A stretch of DNA of 64,000 nucleotides from Streptomyces sp. R41 (GCF_041053055.1 NZ_CP163443.1:9903001-9967000); one strand, 5' to 3'; counted from the stretch's first letter, positions 35,067 through 44,485 are shown. Notes: generated by a model not told the origin, from the sequence alone. Translations and numbers: made by a program.

Positions 35067-35803
35067 CGCGGCGTGTACGGCTGTGGATCCTGGCCGTGGG
35101 CGGCGCGGGCCTCGCGACGCTGCTCGTCGCCGCCTGCCTGCGGCTGCCCGGCTTCGGCGGCGCGTCACACCCGTACGGAGACCGGGCGGTCCACGCGTCG
35201 CTGTCCCGCCGCACCGCCAACACCATCGCGTCCGTCAACTTCGACCAGCGCGCCTTCGACACGCTCGGCGAGATGAGCATCCTCTTCGCCTCCGTCCTCG
35301 GCACGGTCGTGCTGCTGCGCCAGACCCGCGACGAGCGGCGCGCGAAACCGGAACCCGCCTACGTGGCACTCCCCGTGCGCCGCTACGCGCTGATCGTCCT
35401 GCCCGTCGCCCTGCTCACCGGCCTGTACGTCATCGCCCACGGACAACTCAGCCCGGGCGGCGGCTTCCAGGGCGGCGTGGTCGCCGCGACGGCCCTGCAC
35501 CTGCTGTACCTCGGCGCCGACTACCGCGCTCTGGAACGGATCCGGCCGGTCGGCCTGTACGAGGCCGGTGACGCGCTCGCCGCGTCCGCCTATCTCGTCA
35601 CGGGTCTCGCGGGGCTCATCGGCGGCGCGGCGTTCCTCGCCAACACCCTGCTCCCGTACGGCACGTTCAACACCCTGTCGTCCGGCGGGACCGTCCCCCT
35701 GCTGAACGCGGCCATCGGCATGGAGGTCGCCTGCGCGGTCGTCGTACTGCTCGCCCGCTTCCTGGACCAGGCCGTGGAGATCGAACAGGAGGGCGGGAAG
35801 TGA
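35063..35803 (+). CDS. MbhE-MnhB fused antiporter subunit
   Basis: 246 residues. The first 90 resemble MbhE (periplasmic segment ending [33 protein letters not shown]). The rest is an MnhB domain with the conserved [32 protein letters not shown] and several helices. In Pyrococcus Mbh these two units are separate genes. In Mrp they are the C-terminus of MrpA plus MrpB. GTG 35063 overlaps the upstream stop. Its stop codon shares one base with the next start (TGATG). Confidence 0.8.
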   Translation: MTRRVRLWILAVGGAGLATLLVAACLRLPGFGGASHPYGDRAVHASLSRRTANTIASVNFDQRAFDTLGEMSILFASVLGTVVLLRQTRDERRAKPEPAYVALPVRRYALIVLPVALLTGLYVIAHGQLSPGGGFQGGVVAATALHLLYLGADYRALERIRPVGLYEAGDALAASAYLVTGLAGLIGGAAFLANTLLPYGTFNTLSSGGTVPLLNAAIGMEVACAVVVLLARFLDQAVEIEQEGGK

Positions 35804-36150
35804 TGTCCGTACTGCCGTATCTCGTCGCCGTGTGGATCTTCCTCGTCGGCTGCTACGGCATCGCCACCAGCCGCAACCTCATCCACGCCGTGGGCTGCCT
35901 CGCGGTCTGCCAGTCCGCCACGTACGTCCTGCTGCTGGCCGTCGGCTACCGCGACGGCGCCACCGCGCCCGTCTTCTCCGACGTCAAGCCCGGCTCACGG
36001 CCCGTGGTGGACCAGGTCGTGCAGGCCCTCGCCCTCACCGACGTGGTCGTCGGCGCCACCGTCACCGCGCTGCTGCTCGCCCTCGTCATGCAGATCTCCA
36101 AACGGCACGGCACCGTCGACCCCGACGAACTCTCGGAGCTGCGCGGCTGA
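35803..36150 (+). CDS. MnhC (NuoK-like) antiporter subunit
   Basis: 115 residues with three helices in the NuoK/MrpC pattern ([76 protein letters not shown]). The conserved [18 protein letters not shown] motif is present. GGAGGGCGGGAAG precedes ATG 35803, which is favoured over the overlapping GTG at 35800. Its stop overlaps the MnhD start as TGATG. Confidence 0.9.
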   Translation: MSVLPYLVAVWIFLVGCYGIATSRNLIHAVGCLAVCQSATYVLLLAVGYRDGATAPVFSDVKPGSRPVVDQVVQALALTDVVVGATVTALLLALVMQISKRHGTVDPDELSELRG

Positions 36151-37910
36151 TGGACCACCTGCTGCCGCTGGTCGTCGCGCTTCCGCTGCTCGGGGCCGGA
36201 CTGCTCGTCGCGAGCGGCCGCGGGCTGCCGCGGGCCGTCGCCGAGGCAGTGGGGTGCCTCGTCTCCGCGGGCACGGCGGGACTCGCCCTCGTCCTGCTGC
36301 TCAACTCCTCGCCGCCACTGGTCGAGTGGGTGGGCGGCTGGCAGCCCAAGGAGCGCGAGAGCGTCGGGATCGTCCTCGTGGGGGACGGGCCGGGGCTCGG
36401 TATGGCGGCGCTCGCGTCGCTGCTGACCCTGGCGGCACTGGCGTACTCCTGGCACTACTTCGAGGAACCGCCACGCCGCCACGCGGGTTCGTTCCCCGCC
36501 CTGATGCTGCTCTTCCAGGGCGGCATGTGCGGCTTCGCGATCGCGGGCGACCTCTTCAACGCCTTCGTGTTCTTCGAGTTGATGAGCGTCGTGGCGTACG
36601 CGCTGACCGGCCATCGCGTCGAGGAGGCGAAGGCCGTGCAGGGCGCGCTGACCTTCGGGGTGGTCAACTCCCTCGGCGCGTACGCCATGTTGCTGGGCAT
36701 CGGGCTGCTGTACGCGCGCACCGGCGAACTCGCCATGGTGAAGATCGGCCGGGGCCTCGACCAGCACGGCGGGCCCGACGCCCTCACCCTTGCGGCCTTC
36801 GTGCTCGTCCTGACCGCCCTGCTGGTCAAGGCCGCCGCCGTGCCCTTCCACTTCTGGCTGCCCGACGCGCACGCGGTCGCGCCGACACCGGTGTGCATGC
36901 TGCTGTCCGGGGTGATGGTCGAACTCGGTGTGTACGGCGTCTGGCGGGTGTACGGGACGGTCTTCGCCGGGCCCGGCGGGATCCCGGCGGCCGATGTGGA
37001 GCGCGCCCTGGTCGTCCTCGGCGTGCTGACGAGCGTGTTGGGCGCAGTCATGTGCTGGTACCAGCGGCATGTGAAACGGCTGCTGGCGTATTCGACGGTC
37101 GCCCACATGGGGCTCTTCGTGGTCGGCATCGGATGGCTCACGCCCGAGGCGGACGACGGCGTCGCGCTGTACATCCTGGGGCACGCCGGGGTGAAGGCCG
37201 CCCTGTTCGCCTGCACCGGCATCCTGCTCGACCGATACGGCAGCGTGGACGAACACGCGCTGCACGGGCGCGCCCGCCCGCTGCGCGGGGTCGCTGTGAT
37301 GTACGTCGTCGGGGCGCTGGGCCTGGCCGGGCTGCCGCCTTTCGGCACCGGGCTCGGCAAGGCCGTCACGGAGGAAGCGGTCGGCGAACCGCTCACCGTG
37401 CTGTTCGTCGTCGTGTCGGCGGTGACCGCGGCCGCGGTGCTGCGCGTCACCGCGCACGTGTTCTTCGGCCTCGGCCCCAAGCCGAAGGACGAGTTGTCGT
37501 ACGAGACCACGGGCACCGGCGAGGAACCGGAGACCCGGCACCGGCTGAAGCGCGTACCGGACACGATGACCGCGGTCCCCGCGCTGCTGCTGGCCTCGTC
37601 CCTCGCCGTCGGCGTGGCGCCCGGCTTCGCCGAAGTGGTGGGACACGCCGTGAGCGAGGCAGGATCCGGCGGGGCGGTCACCTCGCCCCACTGGACCCTC
37701 TCCGGGGTGGTCCTCGGCCTCGCCTCCACGGCCTTGGCCCTCGGCCTGGCCGCACTCGCCGTGACCCGTCCGAGGCTGCTGGGGGAGCAGCCCTGGACGG
37801 GTCCGCTGCGGCGCCTGCAGTCCGGCCACATCGGCGACTACGTGGCGTGGATGCTGGCGGGCGCGACGCTGCTGGGGGCGCTGGCGCTGCCGGGGATTCT
37901 GAGCGGCTGA
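36150..37910 (+). CDS. MnhD (NuoN/NuoM-like) proton antiporter subunit
   Basis: 586 residues, about 14 membrane helices. The antiporter core motifs are present: [49 protein letters not shown] and [43 protein letters not shown], with the proton-channel lysine in [12 protein letters not shown] and glutamate in FFELMS. A third motif, [19 protein letters not shown], follows. It is the only NuoL/M/N-type subunit in the cluster. The cluster has no separate MrpA. Confidence 0.9.
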   Translation: MDHLLPLVVALPLLGAGLLVASGRGLPRAVAEAVGCLVSAGTAGLALVLLLNSSPPLVEWVGGWQPKERESVGIVLVGDGPGLGMAALASLLTLAALAYSWHYFEEPPRRHAGSFPALMLLFQGGMCGFAIAGDLFNAFVFFELMSVVAYALTGHRVEEAKAVQGALTFGVVNSLGAYAMLLGIGLLYARTGELAMVKIGRGLDQHGGPDALTLAAFVLVLTALLVKAAAVPFHFWLPDAHAVAPTPVCMLLSGVMVELGVYGVWRVYGTVFAGPGGIPAADVERALVVLGVLTSVLGAVMCWYQRHVKRLLAYSTVAHMGLFVVGIGWLTPEADDGVALYILGHAGVKAALFACTGILLDRYGSVDEHALHGRARPLRGVAVMYVVGALGLAGLPPFGTGLGKAVTEEAVGEPLTVLFVVVSAVTAAAVLRVTAHVFFGLGPKPKDELSYETTGTGEEPETRHRLKRVPDTMTAVPALLLASSLAVGVAPGFAEVVGHAVSEAGSGGAVTSPHWTLSGVVLGLASTALALGLAALAVTRPRLLGEQPWTGPLRRLQSGHIGDYVAWMLAGATLLGALALPGILSG

Positions 37911-38146
37911 CAGGGGTGCCCCGCGTACGCTTCTCCGGGCGTGCGGGCGGGAGCCGCCCCGCCCTGAAAGCGTGAGCCGCGGGCGTCGTTCCCCGAGGAA
38001 CGCACCGACCCTGGACTCGTGTCCGGGCGCGGTCGCAGACGTCCGGAGAATGTGGGCCGCGTCTCAGAGGCTCTCCGTGGTGTCACACTTCCGGCCGCCC
38101 CGCCCTCTTGTCCGCAGAAACCGTCGGACTCAGAGGGAGAGACCCC

Positions 38147-38860
38147 ATGAACATCGTCGTCTTCGGGGCGAACGGACCGACCGGGCGCCTGGTCGTCGAG
38201 CAGGCGAGCGTGGCAGGCCACGCGGTCGCCGCCGTCACGCGGCAGCCCGAGAGCTTTCCGGTGAGGGGGTCGCGTGTGCGGGTGGTCGGGGCGGACGTGT
38301 ACGACCCTGACGCGGTCGAACGCGCGGTGGCCGGTCAGGACGCCGTGATCTCGGCGCTCGGCGTCCCCTACAGCCGTGATCCGGTCAGCGTCTACTCCAC
38401 CGGCATCACGCACGTCACGCAGGCCATGACCAAGCACGGCGTACGACGTCTCGTCACCGTGACCTCCACGGTTCTCTTCGGGACACCGGCGCCGGGCGAG
38501 CGGCTGCTGTTCCGGAAGGTGCTCGAGCCGGCTGTCGTGCGGTTCATGGGCCGCACCGTGTACGAGGACATGCGGCGCATGGAGGAGATCGTCTGCTCGA
38601 CCGACCTCGACTGGACGGTCGTCCGCCCGGGCGGCTTGTTCGACGCGGCGGCGGTGAGCGACTACGAGATCGGTATGTCGCGCCTGGCGGGCCGGTACAC
38701 CGCACGGGCCGACCTCGCCCACGAGTTGCTGCGGCAGGCGACGGAGGGTCCGAATGTGCACGCCTATGTCGACGTGCGCACGACGCAGGGGACGCCGACC
38801 TTCTTCGACCTCATCCGGAAGGAGGCGTTCGCCGGCAAGGCGGCTAAGGCTGGTCGGTGA
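38147..38860 (+). CDS. NmrA-like NAD(P)-binding protein
   Basis: 237 residues of the atypical SDR/NmrA-like family. The Rossmann motif is VVFGANGPTGRLVVEQA. Later stretches VISALGVPYSRDPVSVYSTGITHVTQAMTKHGVRRLVTVTST and DLDWTVVRPGGLFD fit flavin/biliverdin reductase-like NAD(P)H-binding proteins. The substrate is unknown. AGAGGGAGAG precedes ATG 38147. The 3' end overlaps the convergent LysR gene by 17 bases. Confidence 0.8.
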   Translation: MNIVVFGANGPTGRLVVEQASVAGHAVAAVTRQPESFPVRGSRVRVVGADVYDPDAVERAVAGQDAVISALGVPYSRDPVSVYSTGITHVTQAMTKHGVRRLVTVTSTVLFGTPAPGERLLFRKVLEPAVVRFMGRTVYEDMRRMEEIVCSTDLDWTVVRPGGLFDAAAVSDYEIGMSRLAGRYTARADLAHELLRQATEGPNVHAYVDVRTTQGTPTFFDLIRKEAFAGKAAKAGR

Positions 38861-39734
38861 TGGTGGCGTGCAGGGCGTACTGCGCCTCCGCGAGGTCCGC
38901 GACTTCGTCGATGAGGGGGGAGCGGCGGGCGCTGCTCCAGGCGAGGCAGACCTGATTCGGGCCGATGTCCTCGATGGGTACGTACGCGATGTCGGGACGT
39001 GTGTAGTAGGTGGTGGTCGATTGCGGCAGGACGATGACGCCCTCTCCCGCCGCGACGTGTTCAAGCTTTTCCTCGACGCTGTGGAAGTCGGGGGGCTGCT
39101 GCGCTGACTCGTCCGAGGGCCGACCGGGCAGGTCACGCCATTCGGGGACCGCGTCCGGATGCTGCAGAAGCGGTTCGTCCGCCAAGTCGTCGATGCCGAC
39201 AGAGGACTTGCCGGCCAGTCGGTGACCGGAGGGCAGGACGGCCACGCGGGGCTCGCTGAACAGCGGTCGCAGGGTCAGGCCGCGCCGGTCGACAGGCAGG
39301 CGGATGATGCTCACGTCGACCCGACCGTCGTGCACGACCTGGATCTGGTCGTCCCAGGAGGTGCGGACCACGTTGACCACCAATTCGGGGTGGCGGGAGG
39401 TCAGCGCACGGACCGTGGCGGTGACGGTGATCCCGGGCATGAACCCGATGGCGAAGCGCGGTCGGCTGTCCGCCGCCTGACGCACCCGCCGACAGGTGGC
39501 CTCGGCGGCTGCCAGCAGCCCCACCGCGTCGTCGAGCAACTGCCGTCCGGCCGCGGTCAGTTCGGTGGAGCGATGATCCCGATCGAACAGCTGCACCCGC
39601 AGCTCGCCCTCCAGGGCACGGATCTGCCGGGAAAGAACGGGCTGAGCGATGTGCAGCTGCTCGGCCGCCCGCCCGAAGTGCAGCTCCTGTGCCACGGCGA
39701 CGAAGTACCGAAGCTTCCTCAGATCAAGATCCAC
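38844..39734 (-). CDS. LysR-family transcriptional regulator
   Basis: 296 residues. The N-terminal winged helix (LRKLRYFVAVAQELHFGRAAEQLHIAQPVLSRQIRALEGELRVQLFDRDHRSTELTAAGRQLLDDA) is a textbook LysR domain. The rest is the periplasmic-binding-like effector domain. The GTG at 39734 has a GAGGCGG tract about 8 bases upstream. A second GTG lies at 39743. It diverges from the SDR gene, and palindromes at 39761 and 39791 lie between them, so it probably activates or represses that gene. Confidence 0.85.
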   Translation of the reverse strand: MDLDLRKLRYFVAVAQELHFGRAAEQLHIAQPVLSRQIRALEGELRVQLFDRDHRSTELTAAGRQLLDDAVGLLAAAEATCRRVRQAADSRPRFAIGFMPGITVTATVRALTSRHPELVVNVVRTSWDDQIQVVHDGRVDVSIIRLPVDRRGLTLRPLFSEPRVAVLPSGHRLAGKSSVGIDDLADEPLLQHPDAVPEWRDLPGRPSDESAQQPPDFHSVEEKLEHVAAGEGVIVLPQSTTTYYTRPDIAYVPIEDIGPNQVCLAWSSARRSPLIDEVADLAEAQYALHATITDQP

Positions 39735-39760
39735 CAGATCCACCGCCTCGAACCAGGGGT

Positions 39761-39777
39761 CATACCCCCAGGGTATG
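39761..39777. promoter_or_regulatory. Candidate LysR binding site
   Basis: Arms CATACCC and GGGTATG flank CCA. The ATAC/GTAT halves separated in this way fit the T-N11-A type half-sites of LysR regulators. It lies 27 bases upstream of the LysR start. Confidence 0.5.
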
Positions 39778-39790
39778 GCAGGGCCGGAAA

Positions 39791-39846
39791 GAGGTCTTGG
39801 ACGTGACGGCCGGCGCAGGCGCACCGTCGATGGTGTCCAAGACCTC
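39791..39846. promoter_or_regulatory. 12-bp inverted repeat upstream of the SDR gene
   Basis: Perfect 12-bp arms GAGGTCTTGGAC (39791-39802) and GTCCAAGACCTC (39835-39846), separated by 32 bases. It ends 24 bases before the SDR start. It could be two operator halves for DNA looping or a leader stem. Confidence 0.55.
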
Positions 39847-39870
39847 CCCACGTAACGAAAGAGGCCCGTC

Positions 39871-40590
39871 ATGAATCTCGCAGGTCAGCGCGTTGTGATC
39901 CTCGGAGGAACCTCAGGCATCGGCCTTGCCACGGCAGCCGCGGCTGCCCGCGAGGGCGCCGACGTCGTGGTCGTCTCCAGCAAGGACACCAGCGTCGAAC
40001 GGGCGCTGAGTACTCTCCCGGCCGGGGCCAAGGGAGAAGCGGTCGACCTGACCGACGCGGGACAGATCACCGCGTTCTTCGAGCGCACGGGTGACTTCGA
40101 CCACCTGGTGTTCACCGCAGGGGAACCGCTGGCCCTGATGACGCTGGACGACCTGGACATCGAAGCGGCCAGGGAGTTTTTCACCCTGCGCTACTTCGGG
40201 GCCCTGGCGGCAGTCAGCGCCGCCGCATCGCACATTCGGCCCGGTGGGTCCATCGTGCTCACCACGGGCATTGCCGCCGACCGGCCAGGAGCCGGCTGGT
40301 CCGTGGCCGCCAGTATCTGCGGCGCCGTTCGGTCCATGGTGCGAGCCATGGCCGTCGAACTCGCGCCGCTTCGCGTCAACGCGGTCTCGCCAGGCGTCGT
40401 GCGCTCCCCGCTGTGGTCGCAGATGACCGATCAAGAGCGCGACGACATGTACGCGCAGATGGCCGAGTCCCTGCCCGTGGGGCGCGTCGGCGAGACGGCA
40501 GACATCGCCCAGGCGTATCTCTTCCTCCTGCAGCAGCAGTTCGCCACCGGCACGATCGTGACCGTGGACGGCGGCGCCGTGCTGGTGTGA
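39871..40590 (+). CDS. SDR-family protein with atypical active site
   Basis: 239 residues, a classical SDR fold: GGTSGIGLATAAAAA near residue 12, DHLVFTAG for the NNAG region, and LRVNAVSPGVVRSPLW and ATGTIVTVDGGAVLV at the end. The usual catalytic Tyr-x-x-x-Lys is not visible. The region reads GWSVAASICGAVRSM instead. It may be a low-activity or regulatory member of the family. GAAAGAGG precedes ATG 39871. The inverted repeat and the LysR gene suggest an inducible unit. Confidence 0.75.
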   Translation: MNLAGQRVVILGGTSGIGLATAAAAAREGADVVVVSSKDTSVERALSTLPAGAKGEAVDLTDAGQITAFFERTGDFDHLVFTAGEPLALMTLDDLDIEAAREFFTLRYFGALAAVSAAASHIRPGGSIVLTTGIAADRPGAGWSVAASICGAVRSMVRAMAVELAPLRVNAVSPGVVRSPLWSQMTDQERDDMYAQMAESLPVGRVGETADIAQAYLFLLQQQFATGTIVTVDGGAVLV

Positions 40591-40738
40591 CGACACACCC
40601 CTCCCGCCTGCCGACCGCACACCGGTCGGCAGGCGGCCAGGCCCCACGCGGAGCGACAGCGAGGCCGCCCGCCGGCGCGAAGGCTCACGCGGCGGACGGC
40701 CACCCGGCTCCGACGAAGACATGATCGACCGGACAGCC

Positions 40739-41104
40739 CTAGTCGTTCGCCGCCTTCGCGTAGCCCGTTGCCATGCCTCCCGCGAAGTCGTACACGATCA
40801 CCTGCTCGTCGCCCACGACCCATGCGTCGTGCCCGGGCGGGCACACGAACACATCGCCGGGTCCGACTTCTCCTTCACCGCCGTCGTCCATGCGGAGGTG
40901 CATCCGACCCTGGACGACATAACCGTTGTGGTGGATTTCGCAGCTCTTGGTTCCTGCGATGGGGCCCACGGACTCGGACCAGCGCCAACCCGGTTCGAAG
41001 GTTCCCACGGCGAAGTCGAGCCCGGTCAGGTGGACCGCTTCGAGGTGGCCGCGGGGGAAATCACGCCGTTCATCCGGCTTCTCGACCGTCTTGACCTCAA
41101 GCAT
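40739..41104 (-). CDS. Cupin-domain protein
   Basis: 121 residues with the cupin barrel motifs GWRWSESVGPIAGTKSCEIHHNGYVVQGRMHLRMDDG and VGPGDVFVCPPGHDAWVVGDEQVIVYDF. Metal-ligand histidines are in the HH pair and in PPGHD. The function is unknown: many such proteins bind small molecules or act in isomerase reactions. GGGAG precedes ATG 41104. Confidence 0.8.
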   Translation of the reverse strand: MLEVKTVEKPDERRDFPRGHLEAVHLTGLDFAVGTFEPGWRWSESVGPIAGTKSCEIHHNGYVVQGRMHLRMDDGGEGEVGPGDVFVCPPGHDAWVVGDEQVIVYDFAGGMATGYAKAAND

Positions 41105-41187
41105 GACGGCTCCCTTCACTTGCCCCTTCCATCGTCTGCCTGCCCCCAGTGGACTGCCATCCGGGAAGCCGTGTCGACCTCGGCCGC

Positions 41188-41838
41188 TCAGGCACCGTAG
41201 GTGACCGTCACGTCCGTGAAGCCCAGGGAGCGCAGCAGGCCTTCGAGCATGCTGGTGGTGTTCGTCTCGGCGCGCGAGGTGAGCCGGCTGTCCTTCGCGG
41301 CGTCACCGATGTGCTTGACCGCGAGCTTCTGGACAGCCTGCTCGTTGTTGGGGTTGCCGGAGAAGATGTCGCCGATCCGGTCGAGGAGACCGCGCTGTTT
41401 GGAGACGGCGTAGGAGTGGTCGGGGTCGAGCGCGGGCTTGCCCAGCGCCGCGTGCGGCAGCCGGAGCGTGGCGGACGTGCGGTCGCCGTTGATCGTCACG
41501 TCCTTCTCGCCGAGCGTGCCGAGGTCGACATAAGCGTCGACCGTGCCGGCCCCCACGTACAGCGTGCGGGTGCCGCGGATCGCGTCCGGCAGGTACTTGG
41601 CGTCCTTCTCCAGGTCCACGACCACCTGGAAGTTGCCCGAAGCGGCGTCGTAACGGCTGATGTCCTGGATGGACTTGAGGAGGGCGGGGCCCGACCGGTC
41701 GTGCGTCTCGGTGCCGAACACATCGCGCAGCCCCGGCAAAAGGGCCAGCCGCAGCCCGGCGAAGAGCACCACGAGTACCAGCACGAAGGCGCTGACCACC
41801 TTCGCCCAGCCGGGCATGCGTTTGATGGACGTCGTCAT
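41188..41838 (-). CDS. DUF4230-type membrane-anchored protein
   Basis: 216 residues. One N-terminal helix (AKVVSAFVLVLVVLFAGLRLALLPG) anchors an external domain (SIQDISRYDAASGNFQVVVDLEKDAKYLPDAIRGTRTLYVGAGTVDAYVDLGTLGEKDV) that fits the DUF4230 pattern. The family is widespread in bacteria and uncharacterised. A very strong AAAGGAGG site precedes ATG 41838. Confidence 0.75.
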   Translation of the reverse strand: MTTSIKRMPGWAKVVSAFVLVLVVLFAGLRLALLPGLRDVFGTETHDRSGPALLKSIQDISRYDAASGNFQVVVDLEKDAKYLPDAIRGTRTLYVGAGTVDAYVDLGTLGEKDVTINGDRTSATLRLPHAALGKPALDPDHSYAVSKQRGLLDRIGDIFSGNPNNEQAVQKLAVKHIGDAAKDSRLTSRAETNTTSMLEGLLRSLGFTDVTVTYGA

Positions 41839-41854
41839 GTCGACGGTCCTCCTT

Positions 41855-42094
41855 TCAACCGTTCGTGTACCCCTCAAGTCCCTTGACAGGCAGCCCCGTT
41901 GGCCGATCGAGGTAGGACGGGTCAAGTCGGGTACCGATGACCCCCGCTCCGACCGCAGTTCGCCGTACGCCGGGGGCGCACGGCGTCTGCTCGCCGTACC
42001 GAATCTGCTGGACGATCCACCGGCGTCGGCACAGGGCCGGGTAGTGCTCGTGAGGTGTGCCGATCTTGCCTGGTGGCGGGTATGTCGAAGACAC
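41855..42094 (-). other. Possible small ORF upstream of the DUF4230 gene
   Basis: A 79-residue frame from ATG 42094 (MSSTYPPPGKIGTPHEHYPA ...) ends in the middle of the strong ribosome-binding site of the DUF4230 gene (TGA at 41855-41857 next to AAAGGAGG). Third positions are about 72% G or C, lower than real neighbours, and no domain is recognised. It could be a leader peptide or a chance frame. The rest of the 41839-42268 gap has no convincing gene. Confidence 0.25.
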
Positions 42095-42268
42095 ACCAGA
42101 TCAGCGCTCCGGTGAGCTGAAAGAAACGGCCTAGCCTCGACGGTAGAGGTCTCTCGGAGCCTTGACCCCGGGGGCACCGCGCGTGCCGGGCGTGGCGCGT
42201 GCCCATGTCCGGCCGGGCGGACCGGCTCGTTCGCACCACCGGGTCCGCCGTACCTTGAGGAGAGACGG

Positions 42269-43942
42269 ATGGATTACTACGATCTCGGCACCCATCGCCG
42301 CCCCGTGACGACGTCCTCTCCCTCTGCACAGACGTGGTTCGATCGCGGACTGGTCTGGACTTACGCCTTCCACCACGAGGAAGCCGTCTCCTGTTTCGAG
42401 GCGGCCGCCGCGGCGGATCCCGACTGCGCCATGGCCTACTGGGGCATCGCCTACGCCCTCGGCCCGAACTACAACAAGCCCTGGGAGTTCTTCGACGGCG
42501 AGGACCTGGCCCGGACCGTCGACCGCGCCCACGCCGCCGTGGAACGGGCGCAAAGGAAGGCGGGCGGAGCAACCCCCGTCGAACAGGCTTTGATCCGGGC
42601 GCTGTGGGCCCGCTACCCGCACGCGGAGGCCGCCGAGGACTGCTCGGTGTGGAACGAGGCGTACGCGGACAGTATGCGCGCCGTGTACGAACTCGCCACC
42701 GACGATCTTGATGTCGCCACGCTCTATGCCGACGCCCTGATGAACCTCACGCCCTGGCAGCTGTGGAACCTGCCGACCGGCGAACCGGCCGAGGGCGCTC
42801 GCACGCTGGAGGCCAGAGCCGTCCTGGAGCGGGCCATCGCCACTGAGGCCGGGACGGAGCACCCCGGCCTGCTCCACATGTACATCCACCTCATGGAGAT
42901 GTCGCCCACCCCCGAGACCGCGCTGCCCGTAGCGGACCGGCTGCGTGGCCTGGTGCCGGACGCCGGCCATCTTCGGCACATGCCCACGCATCTGGATGTG
43001 CTCTGCGGCGACTACCGACGCGTCGTGTCCGACAACAGCAGTGCGATCGTCGCCGACGAGAAGTTCCACGCGCGGGCCGGCGCGATGAACTTCTACACCC
43101 TGTACCGGTCGCACAACTTCCACTTCAAGATCTACGGTGCGATGTTCCTCGGCCAGTCGAAGACCGCGCTGGAGACCGCCGCGCAACTCGAAGCCTCCAT
43201 CCCCGCAGAACTGCTGCGGGTGGAGAGTCCGCCCATGGCGGACTGGCTGGAGGGCTTCCTCGCCATGCGGGTCCATGTGCTGATCCGCTTCGGCCGTTGG
43301 TCCGACATCCTGCAGCTGCCGATGCCTGCCGAACCGCGGCTGTACTGCGTGACGACCGCGATGCTCCACTACGCCCGCGGTGTCGCCTTCTCGGCCACCG
43401 GCCGGATCGCTGAGGCAGAGGCCGAGCGTGAACGGTTCCACGAGGCGGTCTCCCGGGTCCCGGAGACACGGATGCTGTTCAACAACACCTGCGCCGACAT
43501 CCTCGCGATCGCTTCGGCGATGCTCGACGGCGAACTGGCGTACCGCAGGGGCCAATACGATGCGGCGTTCGCCGCGTTGGAGCGGTCGATCGCACTGGAC
43601 GACAACCTTCCCTACGACGAGCCGTGGGGATGGATGCAGCCCACCAGACACGCATACGGAGCCCTGCTCCTCGAGCAGGGGCGCGTCGCGGAGGCGGCAG
43701 CCGTCTACCGTGCCGACCTGGGGCTCGACGACACGCTGCCTCGCACGTTGCAACACCCCGGCAACGTCTGGGCCCTGCATGGATTCCACGAGTGCCTGGT
43801 CCGTCTGGGCAAGGTGGGGGAGGCGCGGATCGTGGCCCAGCAACTGAAGATCGCGGTCGCCGTGGCGGACGTACCGATCGAGGCGTCCTGCTTCTGCCGC
43901 CTCGACGCCGTCGCCGGCACCGCCGAGCCCCACTGCTGCTGA
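42269..43942 (+). CDS. TPR-repeat protein
   Basis: 557 residues of tetratricopeptide-like helix pairs (WFDRGLVWTYAFHHEEAVSCFEAAAAADPDCAMAYWGIAYALGPNYNKPWEFF; ARGVAFSATGRIAEAEAERERFHEAVSRVP; AYRRGQYDAAFAALERSIALDDNLPYDEPWGWMQPTRHAYGALLLEQGRVAEAAAVYRADL). It ends Pro-His-Cys-Cys. It is a soluble scaffold type, close to actinobacterial TPR proteins annotated only as such. GAGGAGAGAC precedes ATG 42269. The region just after its stop is the joint with a truncated reductase gene. Confidence 0.75.
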   Translation: MDYYDLGTHRRPVTTSSPSAQTWFDRGLVWTYAFHHEEAVSCFEAAAAADPDCAMAYWGIAYALGPNYNKPWEFFDGEDLARTVDRAHAAVERAQRKAGGATPVEQALIRALWARYPHAEAAEDCSVWNEAYADSMRAVYELATDDLDVATLYADALMNLTPWQLWNLPTGEPAEGARTLEARAVLERAIATEAGTEHPGLLHMYIHLMEMSPTPETALPVADRLRGLVPDAGHLRHMPTHLDVLCGDYRRVVSDNSSAIVADEKFHARAGAMNFYTLYRSHNFHFKIYGAMFLGQSKTALETAAQLEASIPAELLRVESPPMADWLEGFLAMRVHVLIRFGRWSDILQLPMPAEPRLYCVTTAMLHYARGVAFSATGRIAEAEAERERFHEAVSRVPETRMLFNNTCADILAIASAMLDGELAYRRGQYDAAFAALERSIALDDNLPYDEPWGWMQPTRHAYGALLLEQGRVAEAAAVYRADLGLDDTLPRTLQHPGNVWALHGFHECLVRLGKVGEARIVAQQLKIAVAVADVPIEASCFCRLDAVAGTAEPHCC

Positions 43943-43989
43943 AGCCCAGTGGCAGGAGGCCCACAGCTTCGCCACCGGGTTCCTGGCTG

Positions 43990-44463
43990 TCGCGTGCCGC
44001 TGGGAATGTCGAATGCGACTCCGAGCTGATGCGCGAGTGGTTCGATGCCACCGGAGCGGTGGTCATGGGTCGGATGATGTACGACACGGGCGAGGAGTTC
44101 TGGGGCGACAACCCGCCGTTCCGGTCCCCGGTCTTCGTGCTCACCCACCGCCCCCGGCCGGCCCTGGTCAAGGAGGGCGGCACCACATTCACCTTCGTCA
44201 CCGACGGCATCCACAGCGCCCTCGACCAGGCGAAGACCGCCGCCGGAGTCAGGAACGTCGACATCGCGGGCGGGGCGAGCACGGTGCAGCAGTTCCTCAG
44301 GGAGGGGCTCATCGACGAGCTGCAACTGCACGTGGTGCCCGCGCTCCTCGGAGAGGGACTGAGGCTCTTCGAGGGACTGGGCGCCGGGCGGCACAACCTC
44401 GAGCCGGTCAGGGTGGTCGACACGCCCCTCGCCACCCACCTGAAATACCGCTTCGTGAAGTGA
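43990..44463 (+). pseudogene. 5'-truncated dihydrofolate reductase-like (RibD C-terminal) gene
   Basis: The frame encodes the C-terminal two thirds of a RibD/DHFR-like protein: AGNVECDSELMREWFDATGAVVMGRMMYDTGEEFWGDNPPF, LVKEGGTTFTFVTDGIHSALDQAKTAAGVRNVDIAGGASTVQQFLREGLIDELQLHVVPALLGEGLRLFEGL. The usual N-terminal segment with the start methionine and first strand (about 45 residues) is missing. An internal ATG at 44029 could start a 144-residue protein. It lies 47 bases after the TPR gene, so a deletion or recombination joint is probable. Confidence 0.6.
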
Positions 44464-44485
44464 ACCGGCACGGATAGAGCTCGGC

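Noticed and set aside
35946..37829. Long minus-strand frames opposite the MnhC and MnhD genes
   Set aside because: They are His/Gln/Arg-rich with no recognisable domain and lie opposite a well-defined membrane protein.
41883..41888. TTGACA hexamer in the DUF4230/TPR gap
   Set aside because: No suitable -10 hexamer lies 16-18 bases downstream, so it is not supported as a promoter.
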